A stretch of DNA of 64,000 nt from the NCBI RefSeq assembly GCF_014649535.1, contig NZ_BMTF01000008.1:264200-328199 (forward strand), written 5' to 3'. Source of the stretch: Streptomyces gelaticus. Lineage in GTDB: Bacteria > Actinomycetota > Actinomycetes > Streptomycetales > Streptomycetaceae. The notes under the pieces were generated by a model. It saw only the letters and a program-made list of their open reading frames with translations, had not been told where the DNA came from and made no database searches. This document shows positions 35,355-45,354 of this stretch, piece by piece. How positions within the stretch are numbered: position 1 is the first letter of the stretch; each line of letters begins with the position of its first letter. A program made the position numbers and the translations under genes.

Positions 35355-35522
35355 ATGAAAGCACTGCTCTGGATCGTGCTCTGCGCTGCGATCGTCGCGA
35401 ACGTCTCGCTCAACCTGATGGAGGACAACGGTCTGCACATCGCGCTGAGCGTGGTCTCCGGGCTGGTCGTCCTCGCGTCCGGGGCGGGGTTGTGGATGCT
35501 GCGCCGCGAGGCCCGGCCGTAG
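35355..35522 (+). CDS. Small two-helix membrane protein
   Basis: A 55-aa protein, MKALLWIVLCAAIVANVSLN, with one hydrophobic segment at residues 3-20 and a second at about 29-47, ending in RREARP. The start is well supported by GGAGGAA 8 bases upstream. No function is known. It lies between the large membrane protein and gdhA. Confidence 0.78.
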   Translation: MKALLWIVLCAAIVANVSLNLMEDNGLHIALSVVSGLVVLASGAGLWMLRREARP

Positions 35523-35671
35523 GGATCGGGCCCCATTACGCGGGTCCACTTGAACGAACCTCCGGAGAGGCTGGGAGAATACATACGCCACAACGGTTCT
35601 GTACGTCGCTTCCGTGAGCCGCAGAGCGTGCGATGTCTGGGCGACGCCCTCAATGGGGAGGGGGGACCGCT

Positions 35672-35695
35672 GGCGCCCCCTGGGACGGGGGCGCC
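35672..35695 (+). promoter_or_regulatory. Leader hairpin upstream of gdhA
   Basis: A perfect 9-bp stem (GGCGCCCCC) with a 6-base loop, 40 bases before the gdhA start and inside a 213-base leader. It could attenuate transcription, stabilise the message or be the end of the previous unit; no T-run follows. Confidence 0.4.
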
Positions 35696-35729
35696 TTCGC
35701 GCGCGATGCCCATCGACGGAAGGTCTTGA

Positions 35730-37115
<1,386 letters not shown>

Positions 37116-37139
37116 CCCGGCACCCCTGAACACCACCGT

Positions 37140-37166
37140 GGCCCGGCCGTCTTGAGCGGCCGGGCC
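37140..37166 (+). terminator. Terminator after gdhA
   Basis: A perfect 10-bp stem (GGCCCGGCCG) with a 7-base loop, 25 bases after the gdhA stop. Confidence 0.88.
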
Positions 37167-37259
37167 GCTGTCATGCCGGGCGGCCGACATGACGTCAGCC
37201 GGCACGCAACGCACCGCCCGTACCGCTCGGCACGCTCACAGGGCGGAACCGCCGGACAG

Positions 37260-38105
37260 TCATCCTGCCAGCCGTGGCGCAGGTGGCCGAACCCCGGTCA
37301 GCTCCTCCGCCCGGGCCAGGAGAAGCGGGGCGAGTGAGGCGTAGAAGCCGCGCGCCACGGCCTGGAGCATTTCGGCGAGCGCCGCCAGCTCGCCGGTGCG
37401 ACCCTCGGGGGTGTCGAGTACATCGGCGAACTGCATGCGGATGCGCGCGGCCACGAGCGGTACACCGAGGCTGTACGCGTGGAGGAGACCGGGGTCGTAG
37501 CCAAGAGGGACGCGGCCCCAGCGTTCCCAGTCGAGGATGGTCAGTGGCATCTCGGTGAGATTGCCCCAGTGGAGGTCACCATGGCCGGTGACGCGTGCGA
37601 CCTCGGGAGGGGCGGGGATGCCGAGGAACTGGGGAAAGGCCCGCGCGATCCACTCGTCCCGAACCGTTTCCCGGGCCCCTTCCACCCCCGCCAGGAGACC
37701 CAGGGAGCGCCGCAGCAACTCCCACCATCTTTCGGGTAGAGCAGGGTTGCGGACCAGGTCCGGGCGCTGGGCCGAGATAACGGGGTGTGGCACCAGATCC
37801 AGTACCTCGGCCTCGAAGGAGTGTGTGTCTTCGACCCAGTCGTAGCTTCCACGGAGGGCCGGGCGGGGCACGTCGCGCGGCACCAGGAGATCGGCTCCGA
37901 CGATCCCCTGCCCGTGCTTGCGCCCGGCGTTCTTGGCCAGGCTGCGACTGACCCGCAGCCAGTACGGGCCGGACCGACGACCGAGCGTGAAGCCCGCGAA
38001 GCCCCACACCGGCGGACCCGTGCAGGTCAGCCCCACCGCCTCGGCGGCGTGTGCATGGGCGGCCATCATCAGGGAGCGGGTGGCCTCATCCGGTGGCGAG
38101 TTCAT
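37260..38105 (-). CDS. APH-like small-molecule or peptide kinase
   Basis: A 281-aa protein of the aminoglycoside-phosphotransferase fold. The catalytic loop is HGDLHWGN (Asp177, Asn182) and the metal-binding Asp192 is in ILDWERWG. The N-terminal ATP-lobe is divergent and no clear nucleotide-lysine motif is seen. It is the last gene of a minus-strand run: its ATG at 38105 lies 20 bases inside the end of the aldo/keto reductase gene, so translation is coupled. APH-fold proteins act on antibiotics but also modify peptides in some RiPP pathways (for example lexapeptide); which applies here is unknown. Confidence 0.82.
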   Translation of the reverse strand: MNSPPDEATRSLMMAAHAHAAEAVGLTCTGPPVWGFAGFTLGRRSGPYWLRVSRSLAKNAGRKHGQGIVGADLLVPRDVPRPALRGSYDWVEDTHSFEAEVLDLVPHPVISAQRPDLVRNPALPERWWELLRRSLGLLAGVEGARETVRDEWIARAFPQFLGIPAPPEVARVTGHGDLHWGNLTEMPLTILDWERWGRVPLGYDPGLLHAYSLGVPLVAARIRMQFADVLDTPEGRTGELAALAEMLQAVARGFYASLAPLLLARAEELTGVRPPAPRLAG

Positions 38106-38994
38106 CGGTCAGCCTCCTGAGCTGGTCGGGGGTGAGGGGCGAGGTCAGAGCCCTTTCGGCATCGTTCCAGTGGTAGCGGCTGCTGGCCGAGGTAAGCACG
38201 ACGTCCAGGCCCGGGCAGGACGCGGCAGCCAGTACGGCAGCGGCACCGGCCGACAGACCGGGACGGATCAGGTCCACGAGCTCGGGAGTCATGGCATCCA
38301 GCAATTCGCCGCCGTGCAGAGGCGCGGAGCCGAACGTGATCAATCCGGAGTCCTGTGCCTGGGCCAAGGGGCCGCCGCCGTTGAGCGCCTGCCTGATGGG
38401 CGTATCCATAATCAGGCTGACCGGCATCTGGAGGCCGATCAGGTGGTGCGTCCCGGAACCTGCTGCTTCTGCGGCAAGGGCAACCAGTTCATGGACGGTG
38501 AATGCGCCCTCGTGCAGGCCCGACCAAGTGGCCACCCCGTACCCGCCGATCCGACGGAGCTGAACGAGCTCCTCAAGGACGATGAACGCCTCCCGGAGAC
38601 GCTGATGCAGCACCGTACGCCCCATGGGGTAGTCGGCACGCTCAGGATTGTGGACGGATACCAGGTCCACGCGGCCGAGCAGGGCCACGGCTTCTTCCAC
38701 CTGGTAGCGGACGAACCGCGGGTTGAGACAGTGCCCGGCGGCAGCGTCCTCTTTCGTGATCAGGCCGAGCGCCAAGGCGGCTCGCGCCGATCCGCGTCCG
38801 AGGAAGCCCACTTTGGTGGCCACCCTGGTAGCGCCGTGGTACTCCCGCAGAACCGGGCCGAGTTGGTGATGTGCCATCCCGTCGACGTAGTTCGGTGCGG
38901 TGTCGATCCAGGGCGCTCCGGCCCGCAGCGCGGTGCGGGCCGCTTCCCGCACGTCTCGGACCCGGTACGTCCCCAGCGCCAGGGCTGCCGTCAC
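38086..38994 (-). CDS. Aldo/keto reductase family protein
   Basis: A 302-aa enzyme of the AKR fold. The catalytic tetrad can be followed: Asp and Tyr in WIDTAPNYVDG (about 31-41), Lys in RVATKVGFLG (about 60) and His in LVSVHNPE (about 108). It reduces carbonyls with NADPH or runs the reverse. The GTG at 38994 overlaps the JmjC gene stop in a GTGA tetranucleotide, and its end overlaps the kinase gene by 20 bases. That tight packing makes it part of one functional unit with both. Confidence 0.88.
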   Translation of the reverse strand: MTAALALGTYRVRDVREAARTALRAGAPWIDTAPNYVDGMAHHQLGPVLREYHGATRVATKVGFLGRGSARAALALGLITKEDAAAGHCLNPRFVRYQVEEAVALLGRVDLVSVHNPERADYPMGRTVLHQRLREAFIVLEELVQLRRIGGYGVATWSGLHEGAFTVHELVALAAEAAGSGTHHLIGLQMPVSLIMDTPIRQALNGGGPLAQAQDSGLITFGSAPLHGGELLDAMTPELVDLIRPGLSAGAAAVLAAASCPGLDVVLTSASSRYHWNDAERALTSPLTPDQLRRLTDELATG

Positions 38995-40178
38995 AGGCCG
39001 GCTCCCACGACGGCGACGACCTGGCCCTCGACGAGGAGAGATACCAGCCCGGCAACGTCCTCCACAGGTAGCCCGGCGGACTCGGCGAGATCGCCCAGTG
39101 CGGTCGGCCGCCCCAGGCACAGTGTGCGCAGAACCGGCGCGGCGGAATCCGCGAAGTCCCAGGCGGTACCCGCCGCCGAGAACGTGACCGTGCCCTGCCC
39201 ACGGTTCTCCACCAGACGGCCCCTCGGCGTGGTCACCCGAACCGTGATCTCGGGCCGGGCGGGAAGCCCGTCCACGTAGGGCAGCGAGGGAATCGCATGT
39301 CCGTGGTGCGTAGTGTCGATCGACTCCGCCCACCGCTCCACCAGGCGGGGGCTCGCCAGTTCATCCAGCAGTTCCCGGCGGAGTGCGGCGATGAAATCGG
39401 ACTGGTCAGGCAGGGCGGCGAACCGTGGAATGTCCTTGCGCAGCGCGAGGACCGACCGGAGCTGGTCCACGACCCAGTGGAGTAGGTCGGCACCTGTGTG
39501 GGAGACGAGACCGAATGTCAGGTGCAGGGACTCCGTCCCTTGGTCGGCGGTGACCGCGTGCCACCAGCCGCGAGGCGTGTACAGCACGTCACCGGGCGCC
39601 AGCACGATGTCCGCCACCGGGTCGCCCTCGGGTTCCTCCGGCGATTCGACATCGCGGAAGGTGGGAGCCTCCCGGGTGGTCCCGTACAGTCGCCATCGCT
39701 TGAATCCGTGCACCTGGACCACGACGACATCGTGGTCGTCCCAGTGGAGGCCAAAGCCCTCCCGCTCGGTCCACGAGGCATAGGCGTTGACCTGTACGGG
39801 GGTGCCGAGGAAGCGTTCCAGGCCCTCGGCAGCCGCCCCGATGGGCGGATGGATCTTCTCGATTGAGTCCAGGACCAGCGAGGCTCCGTCCTTGAGCTGA
39901 GTGTGCAGTTCGGCCGGCTGGATGCGAGACCAGGTCGATGCGCGCCGGTTCGTCGTCGGAACCGCGTAGCGGTGAACGGGGATCATCTCGCCGTCCACCG
40001 ACAGCCGGAGCCGGGGCGGCTCCAGCCGTTGGGTGGCGATGATCCGGTTCAGATCGTCCCAGGAGAAGAGCCCTGTTGTGTCAGTGGCGTCGGGAAAGTG
40101 AGCATAGGAGCGGTTGTACGTCTGGGCGAGGAACGAGTCCCCACCCAGACGCCCCGCCCACGAGGCAGCATCAAGCAT
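38991..40178 (-). CDS. JmjC/cupin-type 2-oxoglutarate oxygenase (ribosomal-oxygenase-like)
   Basis: A 395-aa protein of the cupin_4/JmjC family. The iron triad is visible: HWD (His145, Asp147) and the distal His207 in GWWHAVTAD. A double-stranded beta-helix spans about 100-220, and a helical plus winged-helix-like C-terminus follows, as in NO66/MINA53 and YcfD, which hydroxylate His or Arg side chains of ribosomal proteins. The ATG at 40178 is chosen; a TTG at 40196 overlapping the peptide stop is possible. The gene lies 14 bases downstream of a 45-aa Arg/Lys-rich peptide gene, an appealing substrate. Confidence 0.85.
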   Translation of the reverse strand: MLDAASWAGRLGGDSFLAQTYNRSYAHFPDATDTTGLFSWDDLNRIIATQRLEPPRLRLSVDGEMIPVHRYAVPTTNRRASTWSRIQPAELHTQLKDGASLVLDSIEKIHPPIGAAAEGLERFLGTPVQVNAYASWTEREGFGLHWDDHDVVVVQVHGFKRWRLYGTTREAPTFRDVESPEEPEGDPVADIVLAPGDVLYTPRGWWHAVTADQGTESLHLTFGLVSHTGADLLHWVVDQLRSVLALRKDIPRFAALPDQSDFIAALRRELLDELASPRLVERWAESIDTTHHGHAIPSLPYVDGLPARPEITVRVTTPRGRLVENRGQGTVTFSAAGTAWDFADSAAPVLRTLCLGRPTALGDLAESAGLPVEDVAGLVSLLVEGQVVAVVGAGL

Positions 40179-40192
40179 CGTGGGCGGCCTGA

Positions 40193-40330
40193 TCAATCGT
40201 TGCCGTCGGAACGGCCGCCGCTGACATCGGACTCCTGCTCAGTGCGAGTGCGAGCGGCCACGATCCTCCGCTTGGCGACGAGCAGGCCACCGCCCTCGTA
40301 GGTCACCGGACCGGTGTTCTCTTCCGTCAT
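40193..40330 (-). CDS. 45-aa basic peptide, candidate modified-peptide precursor
   Basis: A 45-residue peptide (MTEENTGPVTYEGGGLLVAK, then an Arg-rich stretch RRIVAARTRTE and an acidic Ser/Gly/Asp end). It has a GGGAAG ribosome site 5 bases before the ATG, lies 86 bases after the upstream gene and 14 bases before the JmjC gene. It contains no Cys, one Tyr, several Thr and Ser, and five Arg in the middle. No family was recognised. A leader-like acidic start and basic centre next to oxygenase, reductase and kinase genes suggest a precursor or regulatory peptide; evidence is positional only. Confidence 0.55.
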   Translation of the reverse strand: MTEENTGPVTYEGGGLLVAKRRIVAARTRTEQESDVSGGRSDGND

Positions 40331-40416
40331 CGAGCTTCCCATTCTGTTTGGGTAATTCCCGCCGGAGACCCGGTGGGAAGACTGGATTTGGGCGAACTGG
40401 AGAGCTGCGAGCGGGT

Positions 40417-40719
40417 TCATCCGCAGGTGCGATGCGAAATCCGCTGAGCCATCTCCGGCTCGGCTACCGCCGGACGGAGTGCACTGTGTGAGGCCGCCGA
40501 GGAGTCGCAACAGCGCGGGCACTGGCATGGGGGAAAGCGTCCGGGGTTCGACAGGATGATGAAGGGGTCGCCCTCCCTCAAGCTCGTCGTCCGCGACCAC
40601 GAGCGCCCGGAGTCGCGGGACACCCGAAGTGTCATCAGGACTCGGTGTTCGGTCTCCAGGTCCGCCGCCCGCGAGTCCCTTTCGGATCCGTGACTTCCAG
40701 CCTTGTTCCGCGTTGCCAT
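40417..40719 (-). CDS. Small hypothetical protein with a CQCPRC motif
   Basis: A 100-aa protein beginning MATRNKAGS with a strong AAGGGGG ribosome site. The middle has DPFIILSNPGRFPPCQCPRC, a cysteine-containing motif (C-x-C-x2-C) that could bind metal. Similar small proteins occur near HTH regulators in streptomycetes; their function is unknown. It is the promoter-proximal gene of the minus-strand run and divergent (154 bases) from the HTH-TPR regulator. Confidence 0.65.
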   Translation of the reverse strand: MATRNKAGSHGSERDSRAADLETEHRVLMTLRVSRDSGRSWSRTTSLREGDPFIILSNPGRFPPCQCPRCCDSSAASHSALRPAVAEPEMAQRISHRTCG

Positions 40720-40873
40720 GTCCGCCCCCTTCCGCAGTTCTCAACGCACGTCGTTTGTGACAACACCCAGGAAACCGCGCCGAGTCGGGGGCCTCCACGG
40801 CATTGATGCGGCAGTCTTGACGCAGATCCGTGCACGGACGCCGATGGGGCCAAAATTGCAGGAGAGGAGTGTC

Positions 40874-42127
40874 ATGGGACTGGCGGAACGGCGCAGGACG
40901 CTGGGCTACAGTCAGGAAAAACTGGCCCAGTTACTTGGTGTGGACCGCACGACGGTCGGACGCTGGGAGAGTGGCAAGATCGATCCCCAGCCGCCCCAGA
41001 GGCGAGGCTTGGCAGCCGCCCTTGAGATCAGCCTCCAAGAGCTGGATTTCCTTCTGGCGCAGCCACGACCCGCAGGTCAGGAGATCGCCCGACACCAGTC
41101 CAGTGCACCCTCGAACGCGGGAGACTCCGACGAAATGATCCGCCGTGAATTCCTCCGCATACTGACGGTCAGCGGTGCATTGACCGCATTGCCGATTGAA
41201 GAGGCCGAGGCCCTGGCGGAGGGCGTCCGCAGGGGGATGCCTCGCGACTTCGCACGTATGAACAGTCATCTCTGGCAGGTCTACCAATTGGCTCGCTCCA
41301 AGGGCTCCGTCTACCCCGTTGTCCGCGACCAACTGAAGACTCTGAACGAAGCCTTGGCCGGTATCCGAGGAAGCGGCCGCCCCCTTCTGAGCGCGGCTGC
41401 CGACCTCTTCCAACTGGCCGGTGAGGTGGCGTTCGACGGAAACCGATACTCCGACGCCGCTGCTTCCTACTCTCTGGCTGCATCCGTCAGCAAGGATGCC
41501 GAGGCGTACGACCTGTGGGCGTGCGCACTCGTCCGGCATGCCTACGTAGACATGTCCGAGCAGCGTTATCGCCAGGCGGAGCAGATGCTGGTCGCAGCGG
41601 CGCGGCTGGCCGTCCGGGGCGACAGCAGTCTCTCGACCCGGCAGTGGGTTGCTTCGGTCCAGGCCGAGGCGTACGCCGGTCTCGGCGACCTGGACGCGTG
41701 CGAGCGCGCGATGGACCAGGCGGAGACCGTCCGCGAACTCGGAGCGGACAGCGTCAACGGCGGATGGCTCCGTTTCGACGGCGCGCGGCTGGCAGAGGAA
41801 CGGGGGTCGCGCTACGCACAGCTCGGCCGACTTGATCTGGCCGAGGAGGCCCTGAACGAAGCTCTGGAGCAACTTGCTCTGACGCCAGGGCAGTCGTACC
41901 GGCGACGAGGTGTGGTTCTCACCGATTTGGCAGCAATCGGCGCGAAGCGGCGGGATGCCGAACAGGTCGTCGCGTATGGCCGGGAAGCCATCGGCCTGGC
42001 CCGAGCATCGTCCTCCGGATACGTCGCCCGTAGACTCCAAGCCCTGTGCGACGAGTTCGGTCCCTTGGGTCGTGACCACCGCGTGGCGGACATGGGAGCG
42101 GAGATCGCCATGCTGAGCACGCCGTGA
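40874..42127 (+). CDS. HTH-TPR regulator with a TTA codon
   Basis: A 417-aa regulator. An XRE helix-turn-helix at residues 1-55 (RRTLGYSQEKLAQLLGVDRTTVGRWE) is followed by a linker and about 270 residues of helical repeats of TPR type (QAEAYAGLGDLDACERAMDQ and later ALNEALEQLAL). Such proteins (SARP-like/GdmR or peptide-sensing regulators) often control neighbouring biosynthetic or modification genes. Codon 20 (40931-40933) is TTA, the rare leucine codon read by bldA tRNA, so translation should be limited to later growth. The ATG at 40874 has a strong GGAGAGGAG site. Confidence 0.88.
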   Translation: MGLAERRRTLGYSQEKLAQLLGVDRTTVGRWESGKIDPQPPQRRGLAAALEISLQELDFLLAQPRPAGQEIARHQSSAPSNAGDSDEMIRREFLRILTVSGALTALPIEEAEALAEGVRRGMPRDFARMNSHLWQVYQLARSKGSVYPVVRDQLKTLNEALAGIRGSGRPLLSAAADLFQLAGEVAFDGNRYSDAAASYSLAASVSKDAEAYDLWACALVRHAYVDMSEQRYRQAEQMLVAAARLAVRGDSSLSTRQWVASVQAEAYAGLGDLDACERAMDQAETVRELGADSVNGGWLRFDGARLAEERGSRYAQLGRLDLAEEALNEALEQLALTPGQSYRRRGVVLTDLAAIGAKRRDAEQVVAYGREAIGLARASSSGYVARRLQALCDEFGPLGRDHRVADMGAEIAMLSTP

Positions 42128-42141
42128 CGAGAGAGGTTGGC

Positions 42142-42501
42142 ATGTCGCAGACCGAGGGTGCACGACTGTTCCGGGAATCCTGGATTGCGGGAGTGCACCG
42201 ACACTTCCCGGGGGAGCCGAAGCCCGGCTATGTCACTCCGTGGGACGACACCCCTCAGTGGGAGCGCGAGGCCGCGGGAGCCGTCTACGATCAAGTCCGC
42301 CAGTTCATCGAGATCAGCGGCGGCCACGCGTCGAGGCTGTCACGTGAGCAGAAGAGCCGGTTCGTCGCGATCTGCTGGACGGCTCAGATGTTCAAGCACT
42401 TCGAAAACCCGAAGCCGGGTTACGTGGCCGATTGGCCCGAACTCCCTTCCTGGCAGCAGGAAACCGATGCCGACATCTTCGAGGCCATCGAGAAGGCGTA
42501 G
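42142..42501 (+). CDS. Hypothetical protein with duplicated PKPGYV segments
   Basis: A 119-aa soluble protein. Two similar pieces occur: HFPGEPKPGYVTPWDDTPQW near residue 22 and HFENPKPGYVADWPELPSW near 90, suggesting an internal duplication of a short domain. No function is known. It starts 14 bases after the HTH-TPR gene with a GAGAGG site, so it is likely co-transcribed with it. A GTG at 42124 that overlaps the regulator stop is an alternative start. Confidence 0.75.
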   Translation: MSQTEGARLFRESWIAGVHRHFPGEPKPGYVTPWDDTPQWEREAAGAVYDQVRQFIEISGGHASRLSREQKSRFVAICWTAQMFKHFENPKPGYVADWPELPSWQQETDADIFEAIEKA

Positions 42502-42532
42502 CCGCGGACCTTGCAGGCCACCGGATCACCGG

Positions 42533-43042
42533 TCAGTGGTGCTGCTCCCAGTAGTCCGCGAACGGCACTGCTTCGGCCAGGGCGTGATCGCGGTAGCCCT
42601 GGTATTCGGTGAGTCTGTGGGCAGGGAGCAGCTCGGCGCCGATGAAGGCGCCCACGGGTGTGTAGTGCATCCGGTACACGTCCTGATCGTCGAACAACCA
42701 GAAGTCGTGATCAGGGAGGTCGGACACGTCCTGCTCAGCACGATCGATGATGCCGATGGTCTCGCCTGCCGTGATGTTGCCGGGGTACGCAGCCAGTTCG
42801 TAGCGCAGATAGTCGGTGAGCGGCGACGTCAGTACGTGTACGCGGGGGACCTGTTTGCCCCTGGTGGTCATCGCACGGACCCACGGGTTGTCGTCCCACT
42901 CCGGGCCCATCGGCTCGCCGGCCAGGAACCGCGCCACCTCCTCGGCCTCTTCCTCGACGTCGTACACGGCGAGGGTCTCCAGCCGGAAGGCGGACTGCTC
43001 GAAGGACTCGAAGAGCTGCCCGAAAGCCTCACCCGCGAGCAT
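42533..43042 (-). CDS. DUF6879-family protein
   Basis: A 169-aa protein of the actinobacterial DUF6879 type: acidic-aromatic start (FGQLFESFEQSAFRLETLAVY), then the tail motif DFWLFDDQDVYRMHY with a WLFDD core and the typical end. These proteins are found next to XRE/DUF397 regulator genes and their role is not known; they are proposed regulatory accessories. Its start overlaps the preceding gene by 14 bases (43029-43042). A second, broken copy is at 45355-45852. Confidence 0.8.
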   Translation of the reverse strand: MLAGEAFGQLFESFEQSAFRLETLAVYDVEEEAEEVARFLAGEPMGPEWDDNPWVRAMTTRGKQVPRVHVLTSPLTDYLRYELAAYPGNITAGETIGIIDRAEQDVSDLPDHDFWLFDDQDVYRMHYTPVGAFIGAELLPAHRLTEYQGYRDHALAEAVPFADYWEQHH

Positions 43043-43235
43043 TGAAGTACTCCTCCAGCATGGCGGCCGGGACTACGACGGCCATCTCTCCTTCTGGCAG
43101 GGCAAGTTGTGCGAGCCGCTCCGGATCGGCGACGACGTAGCCCTGCACGATGTAGTTCTTCTCGTCCTCAGTGGCCCACAGGGTCGGGCATGTGCCGTTC
43201 TTGCAGTCCGGACTGCCTGTCAGTTTCCGCAGCAC
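43029..43235 (-). CDS. Small hypothetical protein paired with DUF6879
   Basis: A 68-aa protein: LRKLTGSPDCKNGTCPTLW at the start holds a C-x4-C pair, then QGYVVADPE and an acidic helix ending VPAAMLEEY. The GTG at 43235 has AGGGGCG 6 bases upstream, better than a TTG at 43304. It is translated together with the DUF6879 gene through a 14-base overlap. In streptomycetes such a gene commonly precedes DUF6879. Function unknown. Confidence 0.75.
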   Translation of the reverse strand: MLRKLTGSPDCKNGTCPTLWATEDEKNYIVQGYVVADPERLAQLALPEGEMAVVVPAAMLEEYFNARG

Positions 43236-43553
43236 TGTTCGCCCCTGGGATCGGCTGGCGTCTGTCAGCAGTTGATGTTCTCTAGGCGGTCGCAGTGGGG
43301 TCAAGGACTGACCCTTTCCAGAACGGGAAAGCCCCCTCGGGTACCTCCACCTGCCTGGTCTTCGGTGAACCAGTAGATGCTGGGCCCGAACAGGGGCACA
43401 CCACGCGGAATCGCGGACGCGGCTCGCCCGACTCGAACTCGCGCAGTGATCTACGCGCCCCCCGATCGGGCCACCGTTTCCCCAACGGGCGTATCAGGTT
43501 ACGAAGATGCGGTACGGTGACGAAGTCATCACGCTCTGTGTGTTCACGCGCAC

Positions 43554-44660
43554 ATGGGGCAGCCCCCGGCGGTGCGCCAACACCAATCCGAGGGCCTACA
43601 CCACCAGTGGAAGAGCCCACCGGAAATGCTGCGTCATGCTATCGCGCCCTCTGCGCGCTATACGAAGGCATCGAACGATGTCGTCCGCCACCCGCGTCTG
43701 AACAGCGACGCGAAGATCCTGCTCCTGTACGTACAGGGCCTCCCCGACCACACCACCTTCGAGCCCTTGGGCGAACTGGCCCGGAAGCTGGGCATCAAGG
43801 GCCGCGCGTACCAGAAGGCAAAGCGGCAACTGGTCGAGCACGGCTACGTACACGAGTGGCGCAGCCAGGCCGAAGGCGGCCGATGGATCACCGAGCAACT
43901 GGTCGCGAACACCGCCCTGTCGGGTGAGCAGGCGATCCAATTACGAGGAGCCTCACCGGCCCCCTCGCCCTTCGCCGTGCCACCGGGTGCGCACATTCCG
44001 ACGGTCGGCGAACCGACTGCCCGGACGGCCGGTGGCTATGAACCGGTAGAAGACCACAGTGATAGAACCACTCCCCACCCACCCTCCAAGCCCTCCGAGC
44101 CCTCCGAGCCTTCCGAACCCTCCAGGCCCTCCGGGCTCTCCGAACCACCCGAACCGGACCGCTCGCCCCCACCCGCGGACCCCGCCCTCCTGGCCCGCGC
44201 CGAACGCGTCCTGCTCTCCCTGCGCCACTCCCGCCGCGAACTGCACCTGGGCGTACGCGAGGCCGCCGGCCTGGCCGTCGACGCGGTCAAGTGGCTGGAG
44301 CGCGGCCTGAGCGAGTCCGACCTGCGCCAGGCCCTGCTCGCCGAACGCCCCAGAGAAGGCGTGCGCTCGGCGGTCGGCTTCCTCCGCTACCGCCTCGCCC
44401 AGAAACTCCCCGAACCCCGCACGACCCCTCAGTCCTACGACCCCACACGCCCTCGCGAACTGGTCGAATGCCAGGGCCCAGGCGACCCGCACACCTTCCG
44501 CCCCGTGCTGGACGAGGCGGAATGCACCCCGTGCCGCCTGATCGCAGCGAACACGATGTACGCCGCACCGCCCACCCCGGAGCCCGACCACCTGCCGTGG
44601 CGAGAACGCTTCGCAAGGATCAACACAACACCGACGACGGCGCCACCGGCCGAGGCCTGA
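43554..44660 (+). CDS. Helix-turn-helix protein with Pro/Ser/Glu repeats
   Basis: A 368-aa protein. The N-terminal part (residues 25-115) contains a winged-helix-like segment (FEPLGELARKLGIKGRAYQKAKRQLVEHGYV) typical of replication- or plasmid-type HTH proteins in streptomycetes. The middle (about 175-215) has short P-S-E-P tandem repeats, and the C-terminal 150 residues are helical with CQGPGDPHTFRP near the end. It is a recurrent Streptomyces accessory gene of unknown role. Two possible starts (43554, 43626) exist; the first has no strong ribosome site. Confidence 0.75.
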   Translation: MGQPPAVRQHQSEGLHHQWKSPPEMLRHAIAPSARYTKASNDVVRHPRLNSDAKILLLYVQGLPDHTTFEPLGELARKLGIKGRAYQKAKRQLVEHGYVHEWRSQAEGGRWITEQLVANTALSGEQAIQLRGASPAPSPFAVPPGAHIPTVGEPTARTAGGYEPVEDHSDRTTPHPPSKPSEPSEPSEPSRPSGLSEPPEPDRSPPPADPALLARAERVLLSLRHSRRELHLGVREAAGLAVDAVKWLERGLSESDLRQALLAERPREGVRSAVGFLRYRLAQKLPEPRTTPQSYDPTRPRELVECQGPGDPHTFRPVLDEAECTPCRLIAANTMYAAPPTPEPDHLPWRERFARINTTPTTAPPAEA

Positions 44661-44666
44661 CGGCTG

Positions 44667-45236
44667 TCACGCCTTCTCCAGGTAGTACGTGTTGCGGCTG
44701 TCGGGGTCACTGAAGAAGAAGTACAGGGCCAGCCCCTTCTTGCGGCGCTCCAGCTCCAGGGTCCAGGTGTACGAGCCCGGAGCGGGCGCCCTGGACTCAC
44801 TGCCGCCACCCGCCTCGCCCGCCGCCGTGTCCGTCGGCTTGCGCCACGTCGACGATGTGCGCCGGGTCACGCGCAAGGACACGTGCTGACCGTCGCTCCA
44901 GCCCATGGGCCGGTCGGTCAGCTCCCACGTACCGGTGCCGGACATCCGCCACTGATCGTCGAAGTCGAATTCCTGCCCGTCGAGTTGCTTCACGACGGCG
45001 GAACCGTCCGCCCGCATGGCGACTTCCGTCCCATCGATGCACCGCCAGGTCCCGACGATCTCCGCATCCGAAACCCCGGTGACGGCAGGCGTATCCGCGT
45101 ACTGCCCGGGCACACACCCGACCAGCGCCAGAACCAGCAACCCGGACCCCAGCCCGCCCAACACACCACGGCGACCGCTGCGCATACCTGCGCCCGCACC
45201 CATGCCGAACCCTGCGCTCATACCCGCCCCATCCAT
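44667..45236 (-). CDS. Secreted lipoprotein
   Basis: A 189-aa protein with a signal sequence ending in lipobox ALVGC (Cys41 when the ATG at 45236 is used). A start at 45185, beginning MRSGRRGV, would give a more usual lipoprotein signal. The mature part (TPAVTGVSDAEIVGTW, then CIDGTEVAMRADGS) looks like a small beta-rich fold resembling lipocalin-type or YdhR-like domains; the single later Cys might pair. No catalytic motif. It ends 6 bases from the HTH gene tail to tail. Confidence 0.75.
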   Translation of the reverse strand: MDGAGMSAGFGMGAGAGMRSGRRGVLGGLGSGLLVLALVGCVPGQYADTPAVTGVSDAEIVGTWRCIDGTEVAMRADGSAVVKQLDGQEFDFDDQWRMSGTGTWELTDRPMGWSDGQHVSLRVTRRTSSTWRKPTDTAAGEAGGGSESRAPAPGSYTWTLELERRKKGLALYFFFSDPDSRNTYYLEKA

Positions 45237-45354
45237 CTGCCGCCGTGCTCACGGGCGGACGGTGATCATCCTCATACGGGGCATGGTCTCTGCGACAGCG
45301 CGAAGTCGTCCGAGACGCGCGTGCTTCTTGTGCGTTGCTGCTCACTGATGGGCC

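Noticed and set aside
43430..43460. tRNA T-arm-like sequence (GAGTTCGAGTC on the minus strand)
   Set aside because: The T stem has two mismatches and no acceptor or anticodon arm can be folded around it.
43282..43620. 112-codon minus-strand frame in the gap left of the HTH gene, with CPCSGP
   Set aside because: Start and ribosome site are poor, the middle is not family-like, and codon bias is mixed; could be a decayed gene but not supportable.
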